DNA from: Diorhabda sublineata
Taxonomy: Eukaryota > Arthropoda > Insecta > Coleoptera > Chrysomelidae
Direction: 5' to 3'
Assembly: GCF_026230105.1 (NCBI RefSeq)
Contig: NC_079475.1
Location: 11,486,125-11,550,124, forward strand
Length of the DNA stretch: 64,000 nt
The number at the start of each line of letters is the position of its first letter. The first letter of the stretch is position 1. The translations under genes were made by a program, and so were the position numbers. Under the pieces are notes generated by a model that saw nothing but the letters and a program-made list of their open reading frames with translations, was not told the origin of the DNA and did not search any database. Below are positions 35,457 to 47,985 of this stretch, one piece after another.

Positions 35457-38400
35457 TCACTTAACACCACAAGGTTTCTTGACGGCGTTCATAAAATCAT
35501 TCTCAAATTTTGTTAGTTCCGGAGAGCTTTTGCAATGTTTGTGTACTTCGGTGATGAAACACTGATTGAGCGGAATGAATCTCCTGAAATAATATAAAGA
35601 ATTGTAATGAAATATGTTTTTGATTAGTGAATTGGCACCTACTCGCAAAATTCACTCTTCGAATCTACCAGTTCGTCTTTAGTATTCTCCATAATCTTTT
35701 CGACGCATTCCTGATAAGTCCTGTTACTTTTTTCTTCTTGTAACTTTGGAAGACATGGCGTAAGCTCCGCTGGAATATTGGATAGCGTTAGAGTTCAAGA
35801 TTATTATAAGCGGTTTTGATGTGATTTAAAATACTCATTCAACGCTAAGACCATATACGGATTGCTATCTTTTAGACTAATGTCAACTAGTGAGGAATTT
35901 CGATTAGCACTCTTCAAAACAGGATTTCGATTTCGTGAAAACGAATTCAAAAGGAATAATTGATCTCGATTCCTTGGAAAGAATATAACAATCTGATTCT
36001 TCTGAAACATTTTAACTTTTGAAAGAATCTAAAACTGTTTATAAAATATAGAAGCACTGGAAACGGTTTATACTTATTTAAAAGGCATTAAAATCTGCCA
36101 AGTTAATATTTAATAGTTTATAGCTGGGCAGGTTTGACCTTAATCCGTTTAGATGTTTTGTCACTTTAACATCTAACACAGTCTACGTAAATATTCGTAT
36201 AGTATTCAACGTTACTTAGAGGCTCACATGGCCCAAAAATATCCCGGAATACAATACAGGACCTCGGAGTTTGTATGTACAATGAAATACAGAAATTTTC
36301 GATGCTTCAAAAGCTGCTTTGTATTTAATCAACACAATAGTTGCAGTACAGAATATTTTTCGCTCGCTGGGCTCCAACGATTTTGACTGACAACCACAGA
36401 ACTCGCCCAATTTGAAGCAGCTATGGAGTTTCTTGATCATTGATGGAGAAGATTTTTAAAAATCTATTATGACATGGATTCTGTTGAGATGAAACGACAA
36501 TCAAAACCATGGATACACATAAATTCTTTAACACGACCCACAAAATTACAACGAACCTTCAACAGTCTGGAATAATAATTAGACCAGATTCAATATGGGG
36601 AGTGAATCAAAATAAACGAAGATTTGATACATTGAACACATTCTTTTTCATCTTTTTGAGTTTTCATATACTCAGTGACATTCAGGAGGAATAATATATT
36701 GATTTCTTTCATATGACTTGTTAAAAGAATGAAATGGTAATATCTACGAAAAATATTATCCAAATATATACAGAAAAAAAAATGAAGATGCGTTTCATAA
36801 GTTCATATCCTTCTGTAAACTTTTAGGAATTGGCAAAAGGTGATGTAATCATTTGGACTTTGTATTCGACTGAACCAGAGTTTGTAGAAGATGTTGAACT
36901 TAGAGATTTCAAAATTGATAAACATATGTTCCTATTGAAAATTGATGATTGGAAATATCGACAAAAAAATGTTTTGTATACTTACAGCTAATGATGGTGA
37001 AGTCATCATACAAGAAACTGACCATTGAATCAATTATATCAAATATCAATTTCGGAAGGTATTTATATTTTTCTGGTAAGCATGATTTGAAAAGATGAAT
37101 AGCGTCCTTTGTACAATTATCCATATGTGCTATATATTCGCTTTTGGGTACTAAGAAAATGTTTTTTTCTCGAATACAAATTTTCATTTTAGTCAAAGTG
37201 TTCTAAAATAAGAATAATAATCATATTTAATTCTTTTTTCACGCATCTATTCTTTCTATTTATGTTATAATTCGTTACTGTTCATGGATTGTTCAGTGTA
37301 GTCCAGAAGATATAGACAAAATCTCATCATTTCGTGTAGTTTTCTACAAAAAGAAAACTTAGTGTTCAAGAGCTACTAAATAAAATAATACTTAATCGTT
37401 TACCTGGAAGATAATATTTTTCATTGCTTAATAAAATCATGTTTTGTCTTATATCTTGATCAATATTAACAGTACAAAGAAGGAAAAATATGTAAGTTAC
37501 CTCAAGTTTTTCTGTTAGTTCTCCATTTTTAACACAAGCATTTTTCACGTGGTACTCGATTCTTTGCATTTTCTCAGACATGCCAAGATCTCTAACAATT
37601 CGATGTAAGCTTTTTGGTTTCTTCTGTGAGTGTATATTCTTTTTCAAAATTTTCATTGTAGATGAAATAACATTCTTCACATTCTCAGAGCATTGAGAGG
37701 ATATAACATCATTCATACATTTTTCTGATTCTTCAAACTCACTGCAATAATTCGAAAATTTGATTAAAGATTTCGGGATATGATAAATTATCTGAAAAGT
37801 ATTTACTAGTTCAACTAAGACAACTCGAAGGACATCTCAGTGGTAATCGAGAAAGTTAATACTGAACCAAATTTTCAAGCAATGTATTTTTATGTGTAAC
37901 AAACATTTTTTTAATCAACTCTTTAGTTTCCTTGAAGATATTTGTTTTTAATGTGAACTTTCTTTTAAAAGACGCCTTGTATAAATGTCTGTTTTGAAGA
38001 AAAAGATGTCATTTGAAAGTGTTAATAAACTTAGAGCAACGAGGGACTAAATGCTTAGACTTAAAAGGAGACTATGTTGAAAAATAAAAATAATTATAGA
38101 AAGAAATATCTTGTTTCATTTTTAGTTTGGAAACTTTTCAAATAACCCTCGTATAGCTATTTAGACCATGGAAACTTTGACTTACCTCAAAGTGGAAGTT
38201 GCTATATTATGGAACGTATTGCCAGTGGAGTTTAAGTTAAAACATTTTTCGATTCCTTCTCTCAATCCAACAAAACAACTTTCATTCAGTTCTTCAAAAT
38301 ATTCTAAAATTTTAATAATTAATAATTTTAATATTATCGGTGATTTGGAAAAGTAAGTACATGGTTCTTGTTTATAATTTTACAACCATAATTTTGTGAA

Positions 38401-41400
38401 TAAATAAGATAAATCAAAATATTTCATACAATTTTTCATGAAATTTTCTCCGGAATCTATTTACGAAATAAATCGAATACGATTTCATTTTTTATGTGTC
38501 TATATGTCGATAAAATTCTCTGAATAGATCATTCCTGATGTGAGATTTTCAAAGTTGAATTATTCCTTTTGGGCATCACTAAAGCCGGTACCACATCGTC
38601 GTGTGGTCGTGTTATCATTCGACAATGGTTGGCATTGTTGGCCATGGAAAGTTGTTTTTTCCGCATCGAAGGAGTATCCAACATTGGAATAAAATTTAAA
38701 CACTTGTGGTATAACTACACACATTTCTGGTCCTCTTGAGAGTGAATGCTACGTGTTTTATATGAAAAACCAAAGTTTCCAGTGCCATCCAGTGTATTTT
38801 AAAAGAATTTCTATCTGTTGTATGCCGATCCTCACTGTTTTGCCACGTTTTCTTTTCTTCCAGCCTTCGTGCAATGTTCAGTCAACATTGGAAGGTGAAT
38901 GTTGGCGCAAACGTTGAATATATCATGTAGTTGTAGTACTGCATCCAGCCTTCCTTCCAATGTCCAGCTATATGTATATGCATCGTGTAGTACCGGCTTA
39001 AGTCTTTGTCTCAAAATCCTATAAATTTAACCAAGTTTCCAACTTCAAATCTACCTTTAAATAACAATAATTCTCGGTGAACTAAACCTTGATTGCCCTT
39101 AGTTCTAACGTTTTATTAATCAGATTTAATGGATAACTAGAAGAGTACAGTTCACAAAATACCAACTTGTTAGTTCTTTTTCGTTTTTACAAACATATGA
39201 GGTTAGTGCGTCGTCTAAGTTTTCTAAAATTTTCAACATCTCTTTTTCGGTTTTGTTCAAACACATCTTGGATTCTTCGACTATATTCTCATAGCATCTT
39301 ATTTTTACATCAGGTTCAGAACATGTAACTTGGAAAAAAAGCTTCAGTTCACTTTCGGATTTAATATTCGAACCATCTGCGAGGAATCTTTCCAGTTTAT
39401 TTTGAAAACATAGCGGACGAGTTCCCGTTTCCTGGAAACATTTGAATTACCAGACAAAATACACATAAACATCTTTTCAAAATGCAGCTTTTTTTAGAAT
39501 TATACAAAAAATTAAACACTCCACATTTCAAGGTGGAAAATGATATAGTGAAAGCAATTCTTCAATTTATTGAGAGCATTGAAGAAAGTGACTGATTTTT
39601 AGTTATTACTTTAAACATATAATGAATAATTTTTCTGAAAAGACAAAAAGTATATCATGAAAACAAAAGAAATATGTACTTACAAGAAGATGACCAATTT
39701 TGATATAAGTTAAAGGATGACACAAACGTATGTCAAAGGGAGCTTCTGTCTTCAGATACAATAACCGAGTGAATCCTAATCAAAATAAAAAAAGAAAAAA
39801 GCATATATATTCATAAAAAAATGTGTGCAATCAAATTTCCTGATTTACAAATGAATAGTTGATCGAAGTCTTTGCCAGAATTTTCCTAAGGGGATTGTGG
39901 CAAAATTGAGCACTAAAGTGTTCTAATTCTAATATATTTCTGAGCTTTTGAAAACTAATGTATTCATCGTTTGAGATTAAATTAGATGAGAATTGAATTT
40001 TGAGGTTGATGCATCTAATTTAAAAGATATTACAAAATTTATCACATCGCAATTCGTAACTAATTGATTTTCAGACAATGAATACATAAGTATACGAAAA
40101 CTCGGAATATATTAGAGTTAGTACACTTTGCTGTTCAATTTTGCCACAATCTCACTACGATAACGAAAACATATAGTTTCTTTCGAAAAAGGTAGTACAG
40201 AATCATGGATATTAATTTTTAGAACTAACACTACGTCATGAGTCAAGTTTATGCTTTATGTACAATTTTTTTGATTTTTTTTGGGATTGAGAAGTTGATA
40301 TGTGATTATGATGAATTAGGTCATATGTGAGCAACCTCCTGCCCCCGATTTGGTCAGTCCCTTCGTAAGTGTCAATTCGGCCCGCGGGAGATTCATAAAA
40401 ATCAAATAATGCGCCAAAATATAGAGTTGACCAAATTGGAAACTATATTTTACATCATATGAAGACCAAAATCGAATAATAATATTCTTAAACGTATGTA
40501 TAGATCGTGTCAGAAATAGTTATTATCTTGATACTCAGTTGTATAATAAATTCTCAGCCATTCTAATTTGATTTCTTTTGTTATTAATTTTTAAGAGAAA
40601 GTGGTGAATCCAATAGTAACACCACAATCATCCAGACAGCTTTGAAAGCAATAACATCTGAAATGAAAAAAAGAGAAGTGGTGATGAGCTTTCGCGAGAC
40701 ACTCTCCTGGAATCGTGACACGTTGGAACGAAGGAAAAGAATATGAAGTAAGCACACTACTACCGTTGAAACTGTTGAATTGCACGATGTTCACAGCGAT
40801 ATTGCAAAAGATCAATGAATAGAATACAAAAAAGATAATAACGAAAATAATAACGAAGTTAATAACAAAGATAATGACAAACATAATAACAAAGATAATA
40901 ACGAAGATAATAACGAAACATTTAATCTAGAAGACTATTGGGACGATCACTGAACATTGCACTATAGGCACAAGAATTCAGAAATGCAAAATTTGCTAGC
41001 ATGGATATCTCAACCTAGTAGTTATTCACCTTCCTGTAGTATTGTGAAAAACTATTTCAAAAGCGAAATATCAGAGTGTCAGCTTGCGAAACTCCCCATT
41101 AGTGCTACCTGGCCTTTCAATACATTCAACTTGCTTCTGAGAGTTTTAAAATTGTCATACTAAAAGTCTACTTTACAAATCTAGCAATTGATTTCGAAGT
41201 GATTCTTCAAATCTGAATAGCTTCATGTTGGTTAATGCGGGAATAGTTTGAAGCACTAGAAAAGGAGAATTCCTGGATTCTGCGGGACGGTTGGCAACCA
41301 TGTTATAAATTTCATTATTCGAGAGTCAATCAAATATAAACCGGAATTTTGCTAGAGAAAATTTTAGTAACAAGTTAGAAAACTGAATTGTCTTATAGTT

Positions 41401-42599
41401 TTTCGAGATAGTCTCTTCATTACACTATATACAGGAGATCTCCAGATACAGTTACCATAAAAATCTTTCTACTTGCAATCCCCCATGCGCATCTTTCAAT
41501 GAACCAAATAAATAATATTCACAGTGCGACCATATCGGGACTATATGGAGGATGTCTCATTCCAATTCATTGAACGTTTCCATCGTAAGCTGAGCTTACG
41601 GTCTGGCATTACCGCACTGTGGATTAGAATATCGCGTTGTTTTTATCTACACACAGGTTTCATCGTGTTTTTAGGAGGTTACTAAAACATTCCGCGATCC
41701 CCAGTTCGTTTTTCAGTGAAAAAATCAACCGCAATTACTTTTCTCATGTCGAACAACACGTTCTTTGCTTCGTGTGTCTTCTTCCACTCCATAGGTGCGC
41801 GTTTGCTTTCCAGAGTATAATAGTGTACTTGTAATAAATTTGCACGTGCAAACTTCCCAGCGTGTGAATTTCTACTGAAAATTCAGAAGCTTGGCACACA
41901 TCTTACTAAAATTTTTCAGTAATCGATTAATTATTTGCTCAATATTACATACGTTGATGCCCAATTCTTCAGCCATATCGCATACAGTACTGCGTCTTTC
42001 TTCCAAAAATTAGTTCTTGGCTTTTTTGAAAAGCGTGACTCCATTCAGTCTTGGAGAGGCACTCATCCCCGAATTGCTTGAGTAATTATCGATAAATATC
42101 CGCGGATTTTACAATATTTTTGACCAAAAAAACAAGTCAAGCATACAGTGCAGCAAAGTAAATTTTTCGCGCGTTTATTCAAAAATTTCGGTTCATATTT
42201 GAACCATTCTCGTATTATATTGCAAATTGCCGACACCTGTTGCTGTACATAATTCTGAACTACCTTAAACGTTCTCTATTTCGAAATTGATTTACGATGA
42301 ACTCAACTTTAGATTTCATCTTAAGATCTCATTTTGTACCGTTCAAAAATATTAGGAATTGGTTAAATTTTCGTAGCTGGAATTTTTGATGGAAAAATGA
42401 AAAATACATATATTAAAAAGGATCAGCTCAATTTTAAGAATTCAGAATACAAAATAATGCTTCTTAAATCACAATTTGTTAATAATATTAATTGTGACAA
42501 TATTAATCAGTTCTTTATCAACGAATGGTGGAATAGTGAAATAATGAAGTAAAATATATTTTTACCTGAAAACACAATAAGCGCATGAAAAAATATCAT
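35457..42599 (-). CDS. secreted two-domain 27-kDa hemolymph glycoprotein-like (DUF1397) protein, complete eight-exon gene
   Basis: Exons in transcript order: 42599-42566, 39775-39684, 39431-39167, 38303-38186, 37741-37501, 37202-36986, 35769-35643, 35583-35457. All joins are in frame and give 406 residues and a TGA stop. Exon 1 encodes the signal-like MIFFHALIVFSG. Residues 43-205 form one DUF1397-like unit ending EKCMNDVISSQCSENV; residues 240-406 form a second ending NQCFITEVHKHCKSSPELTK. Both units end with a C-x8-C pair, both contain C-x10-C pairs, and the exons covering them have the same phases (0-1, 1-2, 2-). Twenty cysteines and sites for N-glycosylation (NKT, NST, NCT, NRT) fit a secreted glycoprotein; known single-domain members are roughly 230 residues. 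Exon 3 uses an unusual donor, GTTGGT. Function of the family is not established. Introns contain a MITE and a dead mariner. Confidence 0.85.
37870..37990 (-). repeat. mariner terminal-repeat remnant in intron 4-5 region
   Basis: Reverse-complemented, 37945-37980 reads TACAAGGCGTCTTTTAAAAG followed by AAAGTTCACATTAAAAAC, closely matching the edge of the element at 24506. It lies upstream (5' side) of exon 5 in the intron between exons 4 and 5. Confidence 0.5.
38583..38998. mobile_element. MITE with TAA target-site duplication (PIF/Harbinger-like), in intron 3
   Basis: Ends are AGCCGGTACCACATCGT on the left and, reverse-complemented, AGCCGGTACTACACGATGC on the right. Flanked by TAA at 38580-38582 and 38999-39001. 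Length 416 bp, no coding capacity. It sits between exons 4 and 3 of the minus-strand gene. Confidence 0.8.
40831..40914 (+). repeat. 12-bp minisatellite, seven units
   Basis: Seven copies of a GAARATAATAAC-like unit. It lies in a plus-strand open frame where it would encode Asn/Asp/Lys/Glu repeats, but the frame is not recognised as a gene. Located in intron 1 of the minus-strand gene. Confidence 0.85.
41430..42095 (-). pseudogene. mariner transposase pseudogene in intron 1 of the two-domain gene
   Basis: Minus-strand blocks: FLEERRSTVCDMAEELGINV (helix-turn-helix), KMCAKLLNFQ for 'KVCAKWVPRLL', YSGKQTRTYGVEE, KERVVRHEKSNCG, CGNARP for the 'HHDNARPH' box, and HIVPIWSHCEYYLFGSLKDA for 'HPPYSPD.AP.D..LFG.LK.A'. 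The order is that of a full-length mariner, in the same orientation as the host gene. Many stops and frameshifts; the catalytic SPD is altered. Clearly inactive. Confidence 0.8.
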
Positions 42600-42619
42600 G
42601 GTTAGAAAGTGTCTTTAAA

Positions 42620-42660
42620 ACTACTGATCAAAACAACTAAACATAATGGCTTTTATATAT
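42620..42660 (-). promoter_or_regulatory. core promoter (TATA box and initiator) of the two-domain DUF1397 gene
   Basis: Read on the minus strand, TATAAAAG starts at 42657 and an arthropod initiator TCAGT has its A at 42625, 32 bp downstream, the canonical spacing. That gives a 5' leader of 26 bases before the ATG at 42599. Supports the choice of exon 1. Confidence 0.65.
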
Positions 42661-42949
42661 TATCGTTGAAGTTTATTAACGAATTGACCTTTGGAAGTCA
42701 TCGCTGAATTATAATCTAAACGTATTACTGGTCTGCTACAATTTATAACATTGAGAAACTAAAAATAAATATTTATTATCACTTACAAAAATGGAAGATA
42801 TTAATTTAGCATGAAACAAAATACCCAGAGACTGGTAAGCAAATCAATTTATGAACCTAAACAAAAAATGATGATGAAAAAGTTGATTCTCAGATAGGGA
42901 AGCAAACGATTAAAAACATATAAATAAGTTTAATATAAGGAAGACTGAG

Positions 42950-43620
42950 CAGGGAGAAAAGTTACTTATATCGATTCAAAAGCAGAAGGAAACAATAATA
43001 GAAATAACGAAAAAAATATATGGAAACATGACAAGAAAGGTTGTTATAGACGCAAGAAGATTGGGAGAGCTGAATATGGTTTGAAGCAATGAGACTGTCG
43101 AATATCGAAAACATGAGGAAAATCTACTAATTGGAAAATAAAAAATAGATGAAGTGAACACCTTTGATACCTGATGGAAATAAGACAATATTCGGGAAAA
43201 AAGAGATTGGCGAAGACATAAAATGAAGGTATAGATAGCACTCGTTCCCAGTGCACACCTCAAAATAATATGGAAGTTGAACCTTGTTAATAAACAGAAA
43301 GATACAAGCAAAAATAACAGTATAAAAGATGAAACAACTAAGAAGAAATTCAGAGAAAACAAGTATTGACCTGACTATAATAACAAATAGTTGAAAGATG
43401 TTGGTATGGACACATGAAAAAAGAAGGAAACCGAAAAGCCTGATAAGAAGTAACAGATGAAAAGAGACATAAGAAAAGAAAGCGTGGCTAAAGCAAGTAG
43501 CATAGAAAGAAGGAAGAAAGAGAAAAAATACGACAAATGAATGAAGTAGCAACGGACTTGAAAGAGTAAAGAACATAGATAAAAAGATAGTGGAAACTAA
43601 AACCCCAATTCTTTAATACT
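42950..43620 (+). pseudogene. LINE C-terminal remnant
   Basis: Badly broken plus-strand pieces: QIVERCWYGHMKKEGNRKA then KKRKRG...HRKKEER and 'MNEVATDLKE', ending 'KLKPQFFNT'. The order resembles the end of insect endonuclease-reverse transcriptase LINEs ('QLKWYGHV.RM..NR.PK', Arg-rich, 'DR..W'). The high purine content produces long antisense frames with many Phe, Leu and Ser residues, which I take as shadows. Confidence 0.5.
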
Positions 43621-43869
43621 TAAAATGAAAACAAAATGAGTTATAGAGAGAAGAAAAAATTTTAAATAATTTTTGAAAAAATGGTTCCAAAGGAGGATTA
43701 GATGCTTTTAGTTACTTTCATATTAATAAATGAATGAATGAAAGCTCTATATATTCCATTTACTGCCTTTAGTAACACGGATGTAAAAACTATTAATTAT
43801 ATTATTGAGACTTATGAACTAATATCATGTAGGTAATATAACTAACTGAAAATTTGGATATGAGAAAGC

Positions 43870-44470
43870 TGTGTGCAAGGTGCCGCGTTTGCTTCCGATT
43901 AATCCAAAACAGCGTCGTGAAGAACGAAGAACGAAGCCGTCAAGTCTTTCACTCCAAGCCATAAACAATAAAACATTGAAAGCAATGGACTGTAAAGGAA
44001 GAACCGGCTACAAAGAAGGCAGGTGTGGGGTATTTTTAACTGACTAAGTCAAAAAAGGAAAAACCACCGACGACGAGTATCTTCTGAACTTATTGCAACG
44101 TTTGAGCGAAGAAATCAAGCAAAAACTTGGCTAAAAAGATAGATAATGCACCAGCTCACACATCCGTTTTTTAAATGGCCAAAATTAATGAATTAAAGTT
44201 TGAATTGTCACCTGATGTAACCTATGTGCCAGATTCAACTCCCTTAGATCATTTTCTATTCTTAGACTTAAAAGTACGGCTTTTTGGTCAAAGATTCGGC
44301 AGGTACTTAGAATCCAATAATTATGCGAACATCACGACTAATGCAGCAGTTTCACCATACAAAAAAAGCCGATAGAGACTTGACATTTAATGAAATCCTT
44401 GAACTGACCCTCGCTTTAACAAGATTTGCGGACAGAATGCGTGAACTATAACTAGGATCTGAATCAGTTC
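43870..44470 (+). pseudogene. mariner transposase C-terminal half
   Basis: The open part 44175-44375 reads MAKINELKFELSPDVTYVPD STPLDHFLFLDLKVRLFGQR, matching 'KL.ELGFELLPHPPYSPDLAPSDYFLFPDLK..L.G..F' of irritans-type mariners; the aspartate of 'VPDS' stands at the catalytic place. Upstream (43900-44160) decayed pieces such as SSELIATFERRNQAKTWLKR may belong to it. A later piece, EILELTLALTRFADRMREL, follows with no clear match. Confidence 0.78.
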
Positions 44471-44474
44471 CAGG

Positions 44475-47400
44475 ACAAACATATTGAGCTAAAAATCTAT
44501 CAAAATAAGTTCATCGTCAATTACCAGAAAAGAATTTTGGCCCGCAAATCGAATCCAGTGAATGAAATTATTTAATTTCAAATTTTTCCATATTATACTG
44601 TACTTGAAGTGGTATTTTTGTTCAGAATAAATTTAAACATTTCTAATTTCCAGAACATTAAATTTAGGATGAATTTTATTTCACGTAATTTGAAAAATAG
44701 GAATCATTTTAGCATAGTCAATCAAACTAATCGATTATCTTGTAGACAAGTTTCGTTATCTGCTACTAAATCACGATGCATCTGATGAGTGCTTTACATG
44801 CATCACTTGATTTCGCAAAGTAAAAACCTAAAGATAAATCATGTTGGTCGGAAATAGCTCGAATAGTCTCGGTGATCATAATTTTATACCAGGAAAATTA
44901 CTAAGAGCAAGTGGACCATGTGGTAGTGCAATAATTTTTGTGAATCAGACGTAAATACAATTATTATATTGAAGTAGCGGCAATTAGAACATATGTGGGT
45001 AGACTAAACAATCTAATGGTTTATCTAGACGTTTTCTTGGCAATCTAGGACATCCAAGCACCTGGCTGGAAGACATTTGACATGGATTCGTTAATAGAAT
45101 ACGTTGTTCTTATTATACAGGAGCTTGATACTAAAAATTCTGGAACCGAATAGAAGAGGTTGGATAGAAGCATTAAAGTTCTTTTAATAAAAATTCTGGA
45201 GATGTCTGGAGAAAATTCGAAGTATCCATTTAATGTTTTTACTATAAAATAATTTATATTTAAGTACTAGTGTTGGCGGTGTGGTCTGATTTATTTAGAT
45301 GAAAAATTATTTGAATTTATTTAAATAAAATTATTGTGGTACGAAGAGCTTCAACCATTATAAATTATCCCTTGGAAGTATGAATTATGTATCAAGAGAT
45401 AATGCCAACGAATTATTCTACTATTAGCAATATTCTATTGTCAGAAGAAGGTTGTTATGGAAGAAAAAACTAAGAAAATTGCGCCGAAAATTAGAGAATT
45501 TAAAAATACTCAACGATCGTTCTTATCTAACCTTAGCGCTTTGGACAATATAAACTTTCTTAATCAATATTCATAATTAGGACAGGACAATGTCTGTCGA
45601 GTCATCTAGAATAAGATATAATTGGTATTCAATTACAAATATTTCATTGGAGATCAAAAAAGAGTTCCCTCACAATGGGCCTTATGAAAATTTTCAAAAA
45701 ATGAGTCTTTTCGTTTCTTTTTGTTCAAGATAATTTTTTTGATAAAGTCAAAACTTTTTGAGTTATTTGTGCTTGCTGAAAATGCTAAATTTAATTTAAT
45801 AACTATTAACTATTAATAAGTGGAAAGGCATCAATTAATAAAAAAATTCAAATAAAAGATTCTTAGAATTATTTAACATATCGATTTTGGAAGTAACAGT
45901 AGCCATAGAAATTTTTACCGCCAGTCGGTAGAGGCACCAAAAGAATGAGTTATAAGAAAAAAGTTGATTTCTTACAATTACTTCAAAGTATACTAATTGA
46001 TTTGATAAAAAACTTCAGAGGTCTCTCTCTCTCAGAAGTCAAAAAAATTTCGAAGATCATTTTGATTTTTAAAATTTCCCATTACTCCAGTCTATGATTA
46101 AGGTGGAAGGAAATGAAAAATACCACGTTGTAGGGTAAGTTTCTCCCTTACACTTTTTTTTGTAAAAGCTAGAGTTTTCTCGGAAAAAACTCGTAAATCT
46201 ATCAAGTCGTTTTTCTAAGGCAATCAAGCTTATAAATACCCCCTGTATAAGCTAAAATTATCAATTTTCATTGAATCATTCATGAAATTACTTTGGTAGA
46301 AATGAACATTTCTGTTTTTTCAAGCAAACAATTGAAAATTTTGGAAAAATTTCCAATTTTCCCAAAAATTTTGAAAAAATATTCAATTATTTTTTTTTTA
46401 ATTTTGTTAATTAATTGTAGGCAAAATTGAAAAAATCAATAAACACAAAAATTTCTTTTCATTATTAAATATGCTATTGAAAATTTAGAAAACTCATCTA
46501 GAATCTACATCTTCATCAATATCGGAATCTGATGTTTCATTCTCAGATTCGTCGTCACTTGACTCATTTAAGAGTTGGGAGAATTTTTAAAATAATCAGG
46601 GTCACAAGTTTTACAAGCTGAAGAACATAGCAACTGCTGGGATCTTTATATTTTGTACCTGGAAACTTTCTTATCTGTACGATACTTTGAACCCCCTTGT
46701 ATATGTTATAGCAAAGAAATCGATAAGCCTCCGAAGTTTTTTTGTGAAACAATTTTCAGCCTTTTTGTTTATAACTTGTACCTGTGGCCTCTAGCAACTG
46801 GACTATTACTAGTGTTCAAACTTTCAAGAAATCGGTGTTGTTTCTCAAAATTCCACGGGTAAATGGCTAGTGACTGAACTGGTTTTATGAGGCAAATACA
46901 TCTGAAGAAATATGAACAATAATTTTGAATGAAAATTTATTAGAATTACACAAACCAAAGGTGATTTATAAAAGATTAGTAGCTTTACACATACCTTCTT
47001 TTTCCCCTAATATTCTCCTTTTAATGTAAGATGAAAATATAACGAAAAATAGTTGGATGGTTCTTTTTGATTATGAATCATAATGTATGCTAATTATCGA
47101 TTTAGCTCTCCATTGGAGAGACAATTTATTAAATCAGTTCGAGTCTACCCTGACCTCATCTATAACAAACAAATAATAAAATTTCTATTTGCTTGCTATA
47201 AGAGTATTGATGTAAATAGCAAAATTTGAAATCTATCGATAACCATTAACCTCATAATAGTTCATTCAAAATACAAAAATGTTATTATTGATAAACGGTT
47301 CTAGAAAATCTCACAAGATGTTTGTGTTAATATTTCCAATAGGTACTTCAATCTTGATACTTAATTAAATAAATATCTTATAATGTTTATGCAGTGATTC

Positions 47401-47480
47401 AATTTTTTTATTAATTTTATAATTTTGATATATGATACTCTTATGTAAATCTTTGCATCTTTGTCTCGACAGAATTCTTA
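44475..47480. other. long stretch without a recognisable gene
   Basis: AT-rich. On the minus strand, 46575-46499 gives an acidic end ESSDDESENETSDSDIDED followed by a stop, and a one-base shift upstream gives SACKTCDPDYFKNSP; together these look like the C-terminus of an unknown, possibly transposon, protein. A plus-strand frame near 45030-45110 also has no match. Confidence 0.35.
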
Positions 47481-47600
47481 CTATTCACCTCTAAAAGCTA
47501 TTTCCTAGCTTTCCTAGCTAATGCCTCGATGAGTATTGAAATACATCTCCTCTGAAGACCTTTTTGTCGATATCAAGACCACAATGGCTCGCAGGGTCTT

Positions 47601-47645
47601 AACCACTGATTAGTTTCGACGTTATTACATCTCATCAGAGTGGTG
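47601..47645 (-). ncRNA. hammerhead ribozyme-like motif A
   Basis: Minus strand: stem I strand CACCACT, core CTGATGA, stem II GATG / loop TAATAA / CGTC, core GAAA, a very short stem III CTAA, cleavage-type triplet ATC, then stem I partner AGTGGTT. All invariant core bases are present. Stem III is too short to form alone, as in the minimal hammerheads of Penelope-like elements that act as dimers. Confidence 0.7.
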
Positions 47646-47985
47646 TAACAACCTTTCGTTCCGGTAGATATCTCGAATTGAAGACAACGTCAAGAAGCGC
47701 AGGTTCAAGTAGTTAAACATTCCTCAATGAACGCTATTTGGCGCCTGAAGAAAGGCAGTTATTTTCGAAATAATAAATTTGTGGTGTGTAGTACGAACAC
47801 ACCTCATATACAATCGAAATGAAATCTAGATTATCGGCGAATTCGCTTGATTTCTACCTGACTAATGGAACTTAGTTGGAGGTGACGACAGAATTCCCTG
47901 GGGAGTCTTTAGCAACACGAACAAAATAGCTGCGCTCCTCGACGTTGTTTTTAATTTGGGTCCCTACTCGAACGAGAATTTGTTA

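Noticed and set aside
39190..39196. GTAAAA donor as the end of exon 3 in the complete gene
   Set aside because: Using it would join T to AA and create a stop codon at the exon 3/4 border, and it would remove the conserved segment after YVC.
40591..40884. Minus-strand frame starting with FVIIFVINFVIIFVII, like a membrane segment
   Set aside because: The repeats come from the antisense of the 12-bp minisatellite; no other support.
42976..43576. Long overlapping minus-strand frames, hydrophobic and Phe/Leu-rich, resembling a membrane protein
   Set aside because: The plus strand here is extremely purine-rich and carries decayed LINE C-terminal blocks; the hydrophobic frames are their antisense shadows and overlap each other in different phases.
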